A stretch of 64,000 bases of DNA from Flaccisagitta enflata (Eukaryota; Chaetognatha; Sagittoidea; Aphragmophora), in contig OZ231126.1 of the NCBI GenBank assembly GCA_965153355.1, positions 28,272,001 to 28,336,000 of the forward strand, in the 5' to 3' direction. Below are positions 36,738 to 50,165 of the stretch, piece after piece. The notes beneath the pieces were generated by a model, which searched no databases, was not told the DNA's origin, and worked only from the letters and a program-made list of their open reading frames with translations. Numbering within the stretch: the first letter of the stretch is position 1; each line of letters starts with the position of its first letter. A program made the position numbers and the translations under genes.

Positions 36738-38089
36738 CATGCGCCGATAACAACGAATTAACTACGAAGATTCATCGTGAAGCGTGATTATTCTGCAACA
36801 ATTTACCGACCAATCACATTGAAAATTTCATTATGGCTGAATGCCCGGGAGTTAAGACCTGAAATTTTCAGTACAGATGCAAAATTTCACGTTCTTTCTC
36901 ATCGTCTCATCCAAATTTCCATCATCAGTTTCACAATGGCGTGACAGTGACAGACTTAAAGTGTGACATGAGCGTGACAGAAGAGCTGGGGGGGGGTGTG
37001 CGGAATAAACTCGCTTGAAGAAAAGTGTCATTACTCCGGATCGAAGTGTCACAGTGGCATGAAATTTGGAGCATATGTCCTTCAAGTAGTCCTCTATCTT
37101 TTAATCAATATTGCTTCTAATCAATATTGCTAGTGTCAGTACTTCCATCAGTACATTAGTAATCTTTGATTGTAACTTTTGTAAGATATTTTGTGTATAC
37201 TAAATGGTATAGGCCTGTCCAACCCTATACTAATGAGGTATGCAGTCAAGCTGATTGTTTTGTCAGGTAAGCTTTTTTTTGTCAGTAGTAAAGGATAGTT
37301 GTGAGCAATCCGGAGTAAACACCATTGAAAGCTTGCAAGGCTTTCATACTTTGTTAATTGGAGAATTCTGGCCTCCTTTTATAAGGGCAATGTTGTTTCA
37401 ACTTTCATAGAAACCTGAAAGTGATTAACTTTGAGAATAAATAGTGTTCTAAAAAGAGATAACCGGCATACTCGGATTTTGCCGTAAAATGGCGAAAAAA
37501 TTTGGAGGATCAAAACTTGATGATAATACAACATTTGGACAATTAAGCATTTACGCACTGGGATGAAATTTTTTGTATATCACATCAGATTGATGATAAC
37601 TGATTAAAAGCTGAGAAATGATCAGATGATCTTTTTTTTGATAGGTTTTGCTTGTTTTTTGCTTGTCCCAACAAAATCCGGACATGCCAATGTGGCCATT
37701 TTGAACTTATTTTCAGCCCCCCTGGGAGTAGGGATGGTCACTGAAAATGGTTTGGCAAGGTAATCCAGGTAGTTTGTAGGTCATCAAACTATAAAAACTT
37801 GTCACGATGCAATAGACATAGCGGTAACACTGTTAACGTGGTGGTAAGTCGGGTTCTCGCGTCGAAAAGAGATTGTGACATTAGCCTGCTGCAATCAAAG
37901 TCCCGTCGTCCCATAAAGGCCATGATTCCCAACCTCATTTCCCACTCGATTCTATTGGTCACTTCTTCAACCGTTCTTCGTCTTTCCAACTCCCCCTCTA
38001 GCCCCTTTCGCCAAATCTTTTTAGTCTCTTCCAGTTCCACCACGCGAAAAGTCAGACTTTGACACCCCAACACCTGATACCTCGCCCCC

Positions 38090-38510
38090 ATCTTCCTTCC
38101 CCATCTTCCTCGCCCAAACCCTACTGAATATTTCACCACCATAACACCCCCCCCCCATCTTCCTCGCCAAAACCCCTTAAGAATATTTCACCATCCTAAA
38201 CCCCCACATCTTCCTCATCCGACCCCTTAAGACGCTCTCACTAACCTAAACAAAAAAACTTCCTCACCTGACCCCTTCAGACTCTTTCACCATCCAAAAC
38301 CCCCTCATCTACCCACCCGATCCCACTCAGACTCTTCCACCACCCTAACCCCCCTTTTCCTCAATCAACCCCTTCAGACTCTTTATCCACTCAAAACCCC
38401 CTTATCTTCCTCGCCCAAACCCCTTCAGAATATTTCACCATTCAACGTCCTTACACCACCTCCACCACCTCCATCACCTCCACCACCTCCTTGAGTTTCT
38501 TCCACCACCT
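38090..38510 (+). repeat. C-rich degenerate tandem repeat
   Basis: Units of about 45-60 bp around cccatcttcctcgcc and caccatcctaaacccc, ending in CCACCT triplets near 38455-38490. Confidence 0.7.
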
Positions 38511-38619
38511 GATACGTCAGAAATCGTAGTTGCAATCAAAGGCAGTTGTTTCCTCGAGAGTTTCTGCGCACGCGCCAACGTGAAGTGAAACGGCCGTACT
38601 GCGGCAAATAGTACGGCCG

Positions 38620-39015
38620 TGAGTGCGGCCCCGAGTACGGCTGCGGGTTCGGCCGTGCACACCATACCTGAGTGTGACATGGGCTGCGCAGGGCACACCG
38701 CAGGTTTGACAGGGACATGGGCTGCATAGCGCTCCCCGAGAGTGCAGAACAGGATGCGTTGCACTCCCTACAAGTGTGATGCAGGCAGCATAGTGCACCC
38801 TACGGGTTTGACAGGGACCGTACAGCGTACCATTCAAGAGTGTCAGGAGCAGCATAGTACTTCCCTCCTCGAGTGTGGCGGGGACAGCGTAGCGCATTCC
38901 GCGACAGTGATAATGGCTATTCAGCGCATTCTACGATAGTGATAGGGGCTGAGCGTACTTATTGGGTGTGACAAGGGCTACATAGTGTAGTCTGCGACAG
39001 TGACAAGAGCTGCGT
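38620..39015 (+). repeat. Degenerate 33-36-bp tandem repeat
   Basis: About ten units centred on gtgtgacaggggctgcatag-like sequence with variable spacing. No protein features. Confidence 0.65.
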
Positions 39016-40012
39016 GGCGCACCGTTATAGCGGCCGCTGGTGGCCGCCTGGGGAAGGATAATTTTCCCTCAACTGAAATGTCAAATTCAAGGCATGCGCC
39101 GCGACCACCGCACCGAACAGAACCGCGCCGCGACCACTGCAACCAATTTCTTTCTTTATTTCTTTAGTTTTTCCCCTACGCGGAAAAATGGAAAGGAAAT
39201 TTAGTGAAATAAGAATGACGAATGTTGAATTCACTGGTTTCTAAAAATGACGAATGCTGACTTATATGCTGTTGTCTGTTGTATGGCGAAAGTTTCACGG
39301 GGCTGACCTATGCCAGAGCATACTTTGTGAGTTGCATCTTCCATTCCACACCATTTCCATATTCTTTGAGAGGAATACTCTTTCTGACTTCTGAGAAAAA
39401 CAATAACATCACGTACACCGGGTGGATCGTTGAACATGGGACGGACGAACAGACAAAAGAAAGCATGGACGGGCGTGATCTCTTGCAAATTTGCTCTGGC
39501 AAATGAAAATGTCACGTACATTCATGTAAATTTTTGGTTTCTATATAGAATTTGCATTGCTTAAAGAACTAAATTAAGACATCCATTGCAGTCTGTTGCC
39601 GTCGGGCAGATAAGTATCGCGATGAATTGACGAAGCAATGGACCGACGGTCCAACTGACTCTGTTACGTTTAGGTTTGTGTACATGAAATTTAACGACAG
39701 CAGCCGCTCACCTTGTATTAAACTTTAATTTAAAGAGAGGAATGAAATTGAGTAGGGAATGATGATAAAAAAACACCTCGAAATTAAAAATCTATATTCA
39801 CATATGAAACAAGGAGTAAAAAACTGACATTTGAAGTGTTTTTCTCATCATTATGGACTCAGTCTTGAAATGCATAAGACATGGCTAGAATTTTGAAGCT
39901 TTCATACCTCCTTGTCCGAGAGTAACGGAAATCCGCCTGTAATTGACAAAAAACTTTGGTCTCTTCAGTGCAACGGGGAATATCCCGCCAAAAGAAACAA
40001 AAGAAAACGACA

Positions 40013-40229
40013 TACAGTGGGAACCCGATTTAAGGACCCTGAAGGGACTAGAGATTTTTGGTCGTTAAATCCGAATGTTGTTAAATCGAATTTCTAATTT
40101 TCTCCTATGCACAAAAACTGTTTCATGAGCAATTAAGACTAGCATCAGTTTCTAATTGATTATCATAGTTTTCAAGCATTTATGCAAATGGTAACAAACA
40201 TAGAAACAGTCAGAGCTAAAGACAAACAA

Positions 40230-40274
<45 letters not shown>

Positions 40275-40793
40275 AAGACAGACAGACAAACAGATAAACA
40301 ATCAGACTTGTAAAAACTCACAAAGGCAAGTAAAAGAAGAAGTATAAGATACCATAAGTAATTTGTGGGATAAAAAATATCATTCAAAAAATAGTTGATT
40401 TTGATTTAAATTCTTTTCAATAAAAAGTTAACCTACTAATGATAATTTCATCTTTTTGTTCACAGTTTTTTTCATTCTTCATCAGTTATTTTGTTCACTT
40501 TTGTGTTTAAAGTCTTAGTTTGATATATAAAAATGATATAACAAAGCTTCAATGAAAATTTAAAACAAAAAAAATCACAAAAATTAAATGTCAATGTCAC
40601 TAAATCGGGGAAAAAAAATTCTAGGGACCTGACAATAGTGTCTTTAAATCAGGTTTGGCTGTTATATCAAGTGTTGTTAAATCAGGTAAAATTAGCATTA
40701 CAAAAGCCTGCAAAAATTTGGGACTAAAGAAACTTGGATGTTAAATCCGAAATGTCATTAAATCAGGTGACGAAAAGGCGGTAGTCCACTGTA
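40013..40793. mobile_element. TA-flanked MITE, pogo/Tigger-like ends
   Basis: The left end TA-CAGTGGGAACCCGATTTAA and the right end ccactg-TA match the CAGTGG start seen in pogo/Tigger-type elements of the Tc1/mariner superfamily. gttaaatc and ttaaatcaggt motifs repeat inside both halves. There is no transposase. A similar right end, ggggtgtaactgta, at about 41135 may mark a second fragment. A (GACA)n tract lies inside at about 40225-40290. Confidence 0.68.
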
Positions 40794-41438
40794 ATTCTGC
40801 AATGGAAAAACATATTCTAAATCTGAAAAAAATGTTAGAAAGCCCTAAGAAAACGATTTTATCCTGTTTTGATAGATTCCATCCTTCTATCGGTTTTGGC
40901 TCTCCGTAAAATGTGTCTTAAAAACATTTGTTTTAAAAAAATGCATTTTATCAAATTTCTCTTATTTAAAGCAGCTGAACCTTACATCTTTAATTCAATA
41001 TCATTTCCAAACGAATTGAGCTAAATACATAAGATTGGGCTCAAATTAAAGACATTTATTTCCCATTTTGGCAATAATGGAAATCCGTTAATGATAGATG
41101 AAATTTGTTAGTCCCTTGACATCCGTTATTTTGGGGTGTAACTGTAAGCTAATCGAGGTAAAAATCGTTGTTGTCAGGAACTTAGGGATTAGGGGTGGGG
41201 TAGGTAGTTGGGGAGGAGATTTTTTGAATACGTTTGTTTGACAGAAAGACAGACTCTGACGGACCATCCAAGATTAGAAACACAGACAGACACGCAGAAA
41301 GTCTGAAAGCTGAAGGAGAACCAAACATGAAGTCAGACAGACAGAAAGTCTGAAATACAGATAATGCAACTGAGTTAGGCGGTTAGCAAAAAGAGTTAAA
41401 AGAGAGCGAGAGACAAAAAGGTTTCTGCAACTTGATTT

Positions 41439-41592
41439 AAAACAAGGCCGGATACACGGCCAATACCAGTCGCGGACGGGTGAGCAGGGGCGGAAATGCG
41501 TGTTTTCCCACTTTTCGACTCGATCACCACGGACCAACCGACGGACGGACGGACAAAGCCTCTTATAGAGTCGCTAGTCCGCGACTAAAAAG
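41439..41592 (-). repeat. Hairpin family copy, short
   Basis: aaaacaaggccggatacacg, cagtcgcggacgggtgagca, GGAC array, then agtccgcgactaaaaa. At 154 bp it is one of the most compact copies. Confidence 0.8.
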
Positions 41593-41629
41593 AGAAGTAG
41601 ATCGCATTTGATGACCACCATCAACCTGA

Positions 41630-43379
41630 CAGCCGGAGACCCTAGAAAAGCTGATTTTTCAGCTTTTTCTTTTTTTTCCGATTTTTCCTTAGTTTCTCAT
41701 GGGTAAATGCGCTCATCAAGTGGGCTAATTTTTTTTTCATGGTGGATCTATGGTCTGTAGCTACATTGTGTGAAAAAACTGTGGTTTAAAATTCGATTTT
41801 TATATTTTTTCTCAAAAAATGAAAAAAATCGCGTTCAAATGGCACCTTTTGAATCTTCTTATTTTTGGCTTACAGATAGATTTTGAGACGAGGAATTCAT
41901 CTAGAATGTCAAATCCCTTAGCACTCATCAATAAATAGGCCAAAACGAGCTTTTTAATATTTAAAAGCTCAGAAATCAGCTTTTTGAGCCCAAAGCTTAT
42001 CTTCGAGTTGTTTGAGCTCAAAAAGCTCAATTCTGAGCTTTTAAAAAGCTCAGAATTGAGCTTTTTGAGACTTCAGTCTTCCTTATCTCCTATGGTTAAA
42101 TAATTTACTTGGGGAGCTCAAACTAGCGCGTCCATGATCGTTTATGACGATTTTTAGTCGCGTGCTACGCTACTCTACACCCCGCTTTGTCGGCCCGTCC
42201 ATCCGTCAGACATGCAACTCTATAAGAGGCTTTGTCTGTTGGTCCATCCATCCATTGTACTATTGTAGTCGAAAAGTGAAAAGTATTTTTGGCGCATGTT
42301 TGTGTACATGTGTGGCGTTGGGGTGTAGTTTTTGTACTGGTAGCAACCATTACTGTGATTTATTCCCCATGATACTCGGTTGCTGAGGAAACACATTTTC
42401 ATGTATTCTTGCTGAAATATCAATATTTTGAGAGATTTTTTTAGGAAACATTGCTTAAAATCAAATTTGCTTCAACTTTCCCACAGTATGTTCGGTAAGA
42501 ATGTCGCTCGTTTAGCGGTTGCTATGGGTTGTCACACATGGATACGCTCCCTAGCAACAGCCAAACAGGCAATATTCTTACAGAACATATTGTGGGAAGT
42601 TATGTAGCAATTTAACAAAGTTCCTAAAATCTCTCAAATATTGATACTTTAGCGGGAATACATGAAAATGTGTTACCATGGCAACCGAGTATCATGGGGA
42701 ATAAATCATTCTTTTATCAGTCTATATTCCAAATATCAACCCTCTACCTTCATTTGTTCTCCCATAATGCTTGCCCCCGTTATCTCAAGTCTAGACGAGA
42801 TCTACTGTAGCTAATTTCAGTATACCTACCTAAGATGGGACAGTTGAAGGTTTAAATCAGAGTATTTTAGGGCTTATATTTCATTTGGGAGGTTTTTCTC
42901 TCCAGTTTTTCATTCGGGGGAGATAAGGAAGACTCGAGTCTCAAAAAGCTCAATTCTGAGCTTTTTAAAAGCTCAGAATTGAGCTTTTTGAGCTCTAGCA
43001 ACTTGGAGATAAGCTTTGGGCTCAAAAAGCTGATTTCTGAGCTTTAAAATATTAAAAAGCTCGTTTTGGCCTATTTATTGATGAGTGCTAAGGGATTTGA
43101 CAATTCTCGATGAATTCCTCGTCTCAAAATCTATCTGTAAGCCAAAAATGAGAAAATTTAAAAGGTGCCATTTGATCACGATTTTTTTCATTTTTTGAGA
43201 AAAAATATAAAAATCGAATTTTAAACAGCAATTTTTTCACACAATGTAGTTACAGACCATAGATTCACCATGAAAAAAAAATTAGCCCACTCGATGAGCG
43301 CATTTACCCATGAGAAATTAAGGAAAAATCGAAAAATAAGAAAAAGCTGAAAAATCAGCTTTTCTAGGGTCTCCGGCTG
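41630..43379. mobile_element. Foldback transposon with 5-bp target duplication
   Basis: Outer arms of about 480 bp are inverted (cagccggagaccctagaaaa at 41630; reverse complement ending 43379). CCTGA flanks both ends (41625-41629 and 43380-43384). The arms contain repeated AAAAGCTC/GAGCTTTT motifs. Inside lie a hairpin-family fragment (42152-42260) and a second palindrome (about 42355-42712) with ccccatgatactcggttgc ends. It has no coding capacity. Confidence 0.82.
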
Positions 43380-43397
43380 CCTGAGATGAAATGATTT

Positions 43398-43399
43398 GT

Positions 43400-43498
<99 letters not shown>

Positions 43499-43510
43499 TG
43501 TGTGTGAATG
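43398..43510 (+). repeat. (GT)n microsatellite
   Basis: About 50 GT units immediately right of the foldback transposon. Confidence 0.97.
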
Positions 43511-43719
43511 TGTGTTTCTGTGTGTGAGTGAACATTTAGTCGTCACGATCGAGACTCGAGAGTGCAGTGAGAAGTCGTATGACAATTCGTATCAAGCCAA
43601 TCCTGAACAAGTACCCCGGGGGTACAACGATGCGTCCACATGCTGCTTAGCTTGTTAAGAATGATGCAATATTGCATCAATCATGTGATTCCCTTGAGTT
43701 TTCACCATGTATGACTCGT

Positions 43720-43803
43720 GTCCACGGACCCACCAACCAACCAACCGACCAACCAACGGATGGACAAAGCCTCTTATAGAGATGCGTGGACGCATCTAAA
43801 AAA
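43720..43803 (-). repeat. Hairpin family fragment, AGATGCG variant
   Basis: ACCA array, gacaaagcctcttataga and gatgcgtggacgcatctaaa. Confidence 0.7.
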
Positions 43804-44083
43804 CGGGAATCACACGAAAGAAGAATGAACCGGCAAAACTGAAGGAAAACATTTTTTTGGTTTTGCACTCTCAATCTAAGTCCAGCGATGTGGAGGCGGT
43901 TCAAGTTCACTGGTCTAACGCTTCCAAGTCCAGCGATGTGGAAGCGGTTTACCGGTTTAACGCTTCCAATTTGGAGACCAGTATGAGACCAGTCTGGCAT
44001 CAGGGGTTGATGCCATTCAGGAATGAGAGTCTTTTAGAAAACAAGTTGCGTGCGGGTAGGCATGGGCAGTTATAAATAGTCGC

Positions 44084-44515
44084 AAAAGCGTTAGATGGTC
44101 AGCGGTACCCGTGCCCTGCCTTAGTGGGTCCATCCATCTGTTCCCCCCCTAGTCTCGAGGCCCAAATCCCAGTCCCAAGACCCAAATCCCTGTCTCATAG
44201 CCCAGATCCTGGCCTCAAGGCCCAAATTCTAACCTCAAGGCCCAAAACCTAGCCTGGAGGCCCAAATCTCATTCTTGAGGCTGGGATCTTGGCCTCTTGG
44301 CTGGGATTTGGACCTTCAGGCTGAGATTTGAGCCTCAAGGCTGGGATTTGGGCCTTGAGGCTAGGATTTGGGCCACGAGACTGGGATTTGGGTCTCGGGA
44401 CTGGGATTTGCGCCTTGAGACTGGGGGAGGGGTGGATGGACGGACGGAGGAGGAGATTCCCCATATGTGTGAAAGCATAGGACATCGACCCCTTCTGAGC
44501 CGCTGCCCAAAAAAG
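44084..44515. mobile_element. Minisatellite foldback element, copy 3
   Basis: It starts gcaaaagcgttagatggtca, has about 14 units of about 20 bp (gaggctgggatttgggcct-like) and ends with the gggcagcgg terminus inverted. Same family as 21862-22313. Confidence 0.72.
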
Positions 44516-44816
44516 GGCTAACCATGCATTCCGGCAAGAGCAGTGATGCCATAACCGCCTGCAAACACCAAAAAAATAGAATAAGAAAAGATTGAAGGAT
44601 CAATGGACGTACCGACAGATGGACTGATGGACGGAAAGACAGACAAAGCAAGTTGTAGTCGCGTGCACGCGTGCACGCGACTTGAAATCTGCTGATGAAA
44701 ATACATGTTCTACTTGATGAAGAAGAACATTGCATTTGGGATACACATATGTTGTTTTTTTATTACAAAAAACAGGAATTTTCATCCTATATGGCTAGGA
44801 CATCATCAGCTGTTCA

Positions 44817-45337
44817 CAGTCAGCGGACAAAACACAATAGGTATATATAGCACTCCGTTGGTTTTGATCCAACCCACTGATGCTGTACAGAATGCTGTAA
44901 ACAACAACTGGTTGTTGAAATTACAGCCGGCTGTTAAATTACAAAGTTGGCAAAAATCCAACTTTCACCAAATAGAATGAGACCTGCAGATTCATAATCC
45001 TGATGAGGTTCTGAGAAGTTTGATATGTCACATTGTATATCTTTATATGAAAATTTTTTTTTGTAAATATTTCATTTTATTATAATGTTAAAAAGAAACA
45101 TTTCTTACAAAAAATGCTAAGTGTGACATGTCAATTTTCTCAGAATTTCATCAGGATTATGAATCTGCAGGTCTCATTCTTTTTGGTGAAAGTTGTATTT
45201 TTGCCAATTTTGTAACTGAACAGCCGGTTGTAATTTCAACAACTAGTTATTATTTACAGCATTCTGTTCAATATCAGTGGGTTGGATTAAAACCAACAGA
45301 GTGATATGTATACCTATTGTGTTTTGTCCGCTGACTG
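44817..45337. mobile_element. MITE of the CAGTC-GGACAAAAC family, copy 2
   Basis: 521 bp, closely similar to 4729-5255 along its whole length, flanked by TTCA (44813-44816 and 45338-45341). Confidence 0.87.
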
Positions 45338-45754
45338 TTCAAGAGAGACAAGAAAGAGAGAGACAGAATTTATAAGGAAATGGAAAAGAGAGAGACAATC
45401 AAGGATTAGTCAGACAGAGGTCAATCAAGAACCACTGAGAGGGGAATAACCCCTGGCCCCCGCCCCTCCACCAAAAGTCGAGACACTAGTCATTCCAGAT
45501 TCTTCTTTTTCCGTAGTTCGGCGAGGACAGGGTCCCATTGTCTAAACAAAGTGCATAAGGAGAAAAATGATACCGGATCAATGTGATAATGCATCTACGA
45601 GTAAAAGCTTAGTACTTTTTTATCAGTTCAGATCGATCAAGAATTTAAACCGCAAGTTGGAGCGGAAGCAGAGGCGGTAGCGATGGAAGTGGCATGAAAA
45701 TTGACCGCTTCCGCATCTCCGAACGTTGTCCTCGGCAATCAGCATCAGGCTTTC

Positions 45755-46132
45755 ATCATCGTCATCATCATCGTCGTCATCATTGTCGTCATCATCATCG
45801 TCATCATCATCGTCGTCATCATCGTCGTCATCATCGTCATCATCATTGTCGTCATCATTGTCGTCATTATCGTCCTCATTATCATCGTCATTATCATCGT
45901 CATCATCATTGTCATCATCATCGTCGTCATCATTGTCGTCATTATCGTCCTCAATATCATCGTCATTATCATCGTCATCATCATTGTCGTCATCATTGTC
46001 GTCATCATCATCATCGTCGTCATCATCATCATCGTCGTCATTTTCATCATCGTCGTCCTTATCGTCATCATCATCATCGTCATCATCATCATCATCGTCA
46101 TCATCATCGTCATCATCATCATCGTCATCCCC
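45755..46132 (+). repeat. ATC/GTC trinucleotide array
   Basis: Nearly 380 bp of cat/cgt triplets. The His-, Ile- and Ser-rich frames are repeat translations. Confidence 0.95.
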
Positions 46133-46624
46133 GACGTCAAAGAGAATCCGTCATAATGGAATCCCCTTTACTTCTATAAAGGCACCGAACGAGAAGGAAG
46201 CACCAGAAAAACATATTCCTCACAACTGGAACAAGTGACGCGGGGTCACAATATCGTTGCAGACGGGTGGGCAGGGGCATCCAACCCCCATGCCCCTACA
46301 CATACACAAAAACCATCTAAGACACTCATTTTCGCACTTTTTTACTCATGTCCATGGACCGACGGACCAACAGACTGACAGACCAACGGACCAACGGACG
46401 GACAAAGCCTCTTACAGAGCTGCGTCTCCGCAACTAAAAATGTCTCCAATTTCCAGTTGCTGAAAGTCTGAAAGAAATAGACACTGGCTGGGAAAATGAC
46501 TGCCTTGGAAAATGGAAAATAGCATAGAAAATGGCATGGCTGGCTAGGAAAATGACTGCCTTAGAAAATGTTGCCCTCTATTAACAATTCATTTAAATGG
46601 AAGACAAAAGATAGTACCAAACCA

Positions 46625-46774
46625 ACAAGGCCGGATACACGGCAATCCAGTCGCGGACGGTTGGGCGGGAGCAGTAATGCGAAAACCGCTCGGAATTCAA
46701 AAATGTTACGGACGGACCGACCGACCTACCGACCGACACGGCAAGGTGTAGAGTCGCGTGTCCGCGACTAAAAA
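46625..46774 (-). repeat. Hairpin family copy, short
   Basis: caacaaggccggatacacgg, cagtcgcggacggttgggcg, GACC array, then cgtgtccgcgactaaaaa. A neighbouring relative at about 46235-46440 begins acgcggggtcacaatatcgt. Confidence 0.8.
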
Positions 46775-46917
46775 GAAAGCAAAAGCTTCGGATAACTGTT
46801 TAAAGTTTGCATTTCCACAAGCTTTGGTTGGACCATCGACCGAAAATCAATTCTAGCCATTTTCCATCTTAAGCTGCCCTTAACCCAAGTCTGCTGTGAC
46901 CTAGCAGTGCACTCTGG

Positions 46918-47173
<256 letters not shown>

Positions 47174-47458
47174 CAATAAATCATCGGTAACGCGCACGCG
47201 ACTCTTGGGAAAGAGGGTTGGTTGGTCGGTCGGAACGTCAATTGGATTTATTTCCATTGCGAGCGGTTGATGCACTACTGCCCAGCCGCACGCGCGGGTG
47301 GTCCCTGTTTCTAGTTATATTTCAGTTAAGTTCAGGATGCAGCTGTCTTTTTCTTAAATTCCACGTTATTCATCAAACGTCTGTCAAAAGTCTGTCTAAC
47401 GTAAATCCTTGGAGATCTTTTCCCTTCCATTCCTTATCTCTGTTACGTCTTTTATCTT

Positions 47459-47799
47459 TTTAGATGCGTCCTCGCATCTTTATAAGAGGGTCTATCCGTC
47501 CGTCCGTCCGCCCGTCTGTCCGTCCGTCGGTCAGTCCGTCAGTCCGTCAGTCCGTCCGTCCGTCCGTTACGCCTCTTTAAAAATCGCGTTTCTCAGCTGT
47601 TTTGGCCACGGCGAGATCGTATACTGTATTAAACGATCGAAACACGTGTTTTGAGAGACTCCTTTGACTCTTATGTCAGATATTCCAGCAGTTTGTCTAT
47701 CTGCAATCTGTTCATCCTTCTGTCTAACACAATCAGCGTGAATTTCGCTCCATGTAAGGACACAGTCAGGACGCATCGTTGCCCGGTCGGGCTTGTTAT
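47459..47799 (+). repeat. Hairpin family copy, AGATGCG variant
   Basis: tttttagatgcgtcctcgca, ctttataagagggtctatcc, CCGT/CAGT array, and a gacgcatcgttgcccggtcg ... cttgtta end. Confidence 0.77.
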
Positions 47800-47963
47800 A
47801 TGAAATACGATGCTGACATAAGATGAGTATTTACTTCGATGGAGATATACGAGATGACAGAATTATACGTCACGTCCGTGCCTCTGTACTGAGCAGGAGA
47901 AGGAGAAGGGAAGAGCAGGGGGAGAGGAGGGAAAATACAGAAGGAGAAGAAGAAGAAGAAATA

Positions 47964-48535
47964 GTCGCAAAAGCGTTAGGTGGTCAGCGGTACCCGTTGC
48001 CCCTATTTGAGTGTATGTGGGTGTGAGTTGGTTGGTGGGGCAGCGGCCCCGAAGGGGCTGATGACCTATGCTGATTTTATTTGAGCCTCAAGGCCTGGAG
48101 GCTGGGATTTGAGCCTGGAGGCTGGGATTCGAGCCTCAAGGCTGGGATTTGAATTTTGAGGCTAGAATTTGAGCTTCATGGCTGGGATTTGAACCTCAAT
48201 GCTGGGATTTGAGCTTCGAGACTGGGATTTGAGCTTGGAGGCTGGGATTTTGGCCTCAAGGTTGGGATTTGAGCGTCGAGGCTGGGATTTGAGCCTCGAG
48301 ACTGGGATTTGAGCTTGGAGGCTGGGATTTGAACTTGGAGGCTGGAATTTGAGCTTGGGGGCTGGGAGTTGAGCGTTGAGGCTTGGATTTGAGCCTCGAG
48401 GCTGGGACTTGAGCCTTGAGTCTAGGATTTGGGCCTCAATGGGGGGGGGGGGTACGCTGGAGGAGGAGGAGGAGGAGAAATTTCCCCATGTGTGAAAGCA
48501 TAGGTCATCGGCCCCTTCGGGGCCGCTGCCCAAAA
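47964..48535. mobile_element. Minisatellite foldback element, copy 4, plus (GAA)n
   Basis: tagtcgcaaaagcgttaggt start, gggcagcggccccgaagggg arm at about 48037, more than 15 units of about 20 bp (gaggctgggatttgagcct-like), and the inverted arm at about 48480-48535. A (GAA)n tract follows at 48551-48645. Confidence 0.78.
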
Positions 48536-48566
48536 GGAAGAGAAGGAGAGAGGGAAGAAGAAGAAG

Positions 48567-48598
<32 letters not shown>

Positions 48599-49161
48599 GA
48601 AGAAGAAGAAGAAGAAGAAGAAGAAAAAGAAGAAGATCAAGAACAAGAAAAATGACAAGAAAGAGAAGAAGAAAAAGAAAACAAGAAAGACGGAGGAGAT
48701 GAGGAGGGACACGTAGAAGCAAGTGAAGTAAGAAAAAAACATTAAGAGGAAAAAGACATAGCAGTAAAGGAGATCCCGGAGAAGGAATAATGTTTGGAAG
48801 CAAGGAGGAAGTGTAACAGAGAGAGAGAGATCGGTCATCAGAGAGGCAGGTAGACGGAACGACGTGCAGACAAATAGACAGTTGACTGATTGATCGACAG
48901 AGAGATTGACACACACACAGACAGACAAAGAGAGAGAGAGTGACAGAGATTCAGACTAAGACTGACAGACAGCGAATGGAAAAAAGAGTAATCCCATAAG
49001 TCATGAATCGTATCTTGTCATTTTCCATCAAGAACCTTTAGCCCTCAATTTCCCCTTTCCACTCTTGCATCTTTTTCTTTGATTGTAAGACAAACCAAAC
49101 GATACCAGAAACTCGGCATCAGTTTCTCTGCTTGTCCGTCTCTCCTTATTGACATTAAGTG

Positions 49162-49347
<186 letters not shown>

Positions 49348-49928
49348 TGTGATTGCCATTCAACGTTTCCCTATTTATTTGTTTTCGCTGATTAAAACGG
49401 AATCTTTACCGGTTGTCAACAACACCTGCTCTTCATCTCCCTTCCCCTTACTTCTACCAAACAATCTCACGTACATCTTCATTCCTGTTAATTCTTGTTG
49501 ATTCTTTCGATTCTAATTATTTCCTCTTTTGTGTGGGAACGCGGAATTTTTTTCTCCAACATTGTCAATTTGGAGGAAGAGGGTTAAAAACAAAAAGTAT
49601 CTCCATTCTCATTCCGTGAGCACAAGATTGCACTTCATTTTAGAACTCTATTCAACTGTTTATTTCCTGATGTAACTATTTCCGAAGTTAGCAAACGTTT
49701 GCAAATGACCTTGTCACCGGTAAAGGACAATTCACTGTTGGAGGGTGCCTCTTCCAATCAACAGCACAGTCTGTACTTGCCATCACATTATCCTTTCACT
49801 TATCGAATTATCATATCATATAAACATTCCCACACACACTGCCACCCATTCCCCCAACGCCAGCCCCCCACACCTCACCCCCCTCACCCTCCATCCCCGA
49901 ACACCTTGCCACTGTCCATAGGACACAC

Positions 49929-50061
49929 CTGAGGGATTCCTCCTTGAAGGAGGGCAGCTTTGAGTTTTTCATTTTCTTCTCTCAATTCACGGATGAGTTT
50001 TTCTGTGGGACTTTCGTTGATGACAGCAGACGTCTTCACACTTTTGGCTCGATCAGCGAAC
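49929..50061 (-). CDS. Kinesin-3-like protein, end of motor domain and neck exon
   Basis: This 133-bp exon encodes the last base of an Arg codon, then 44 residues starting FADRAKSVKTSAVINESPTE. That is the diagnostic C-terminal end of the kinesin motor core (usually TLRYADRAK...NEDP). It continues as KLIRELREENEKLKAALLQG, the neck linker and neck helix, and ends GGIPQ in phase 0. The acceptor is ccaccag before GTTCGC; the donor is CCTCAG before gtgtgt. The preceding exon should end in TL plus two bases of Arg. It was not found up to 64000, nor were P-loop or switch motifs (GQTGSGKT, NxxSSRSH, DLAGSE). The motor drives ATP-dependent transport along microtubules in this family. Confidence 0.93.
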
Positions 50062-50099
50062 CTGGTGGATGAAGAAAGAAAGAAAATAAAGAAACAAAA

Positions 50100-50165
50100 G
50101 ATTATCTATGGCAGAACATGAATCTGTTTTTACACTTTTTGCTTGATCAGCGAACCTGGTGGAAG
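50100..50165 (-). pseudogene. Decoy copy A of the neck exon start
   Basis: About 90 bp upstream of the real exon (minus strand), the same acceptor cccaccag-type context and a peptide FADQAKSVKT recur, then diverge. The flanking intron (ggtggaagaaa... acaatgg) is also copied, so the unit is exon start plus upstream intron. Confidence 0.75.
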
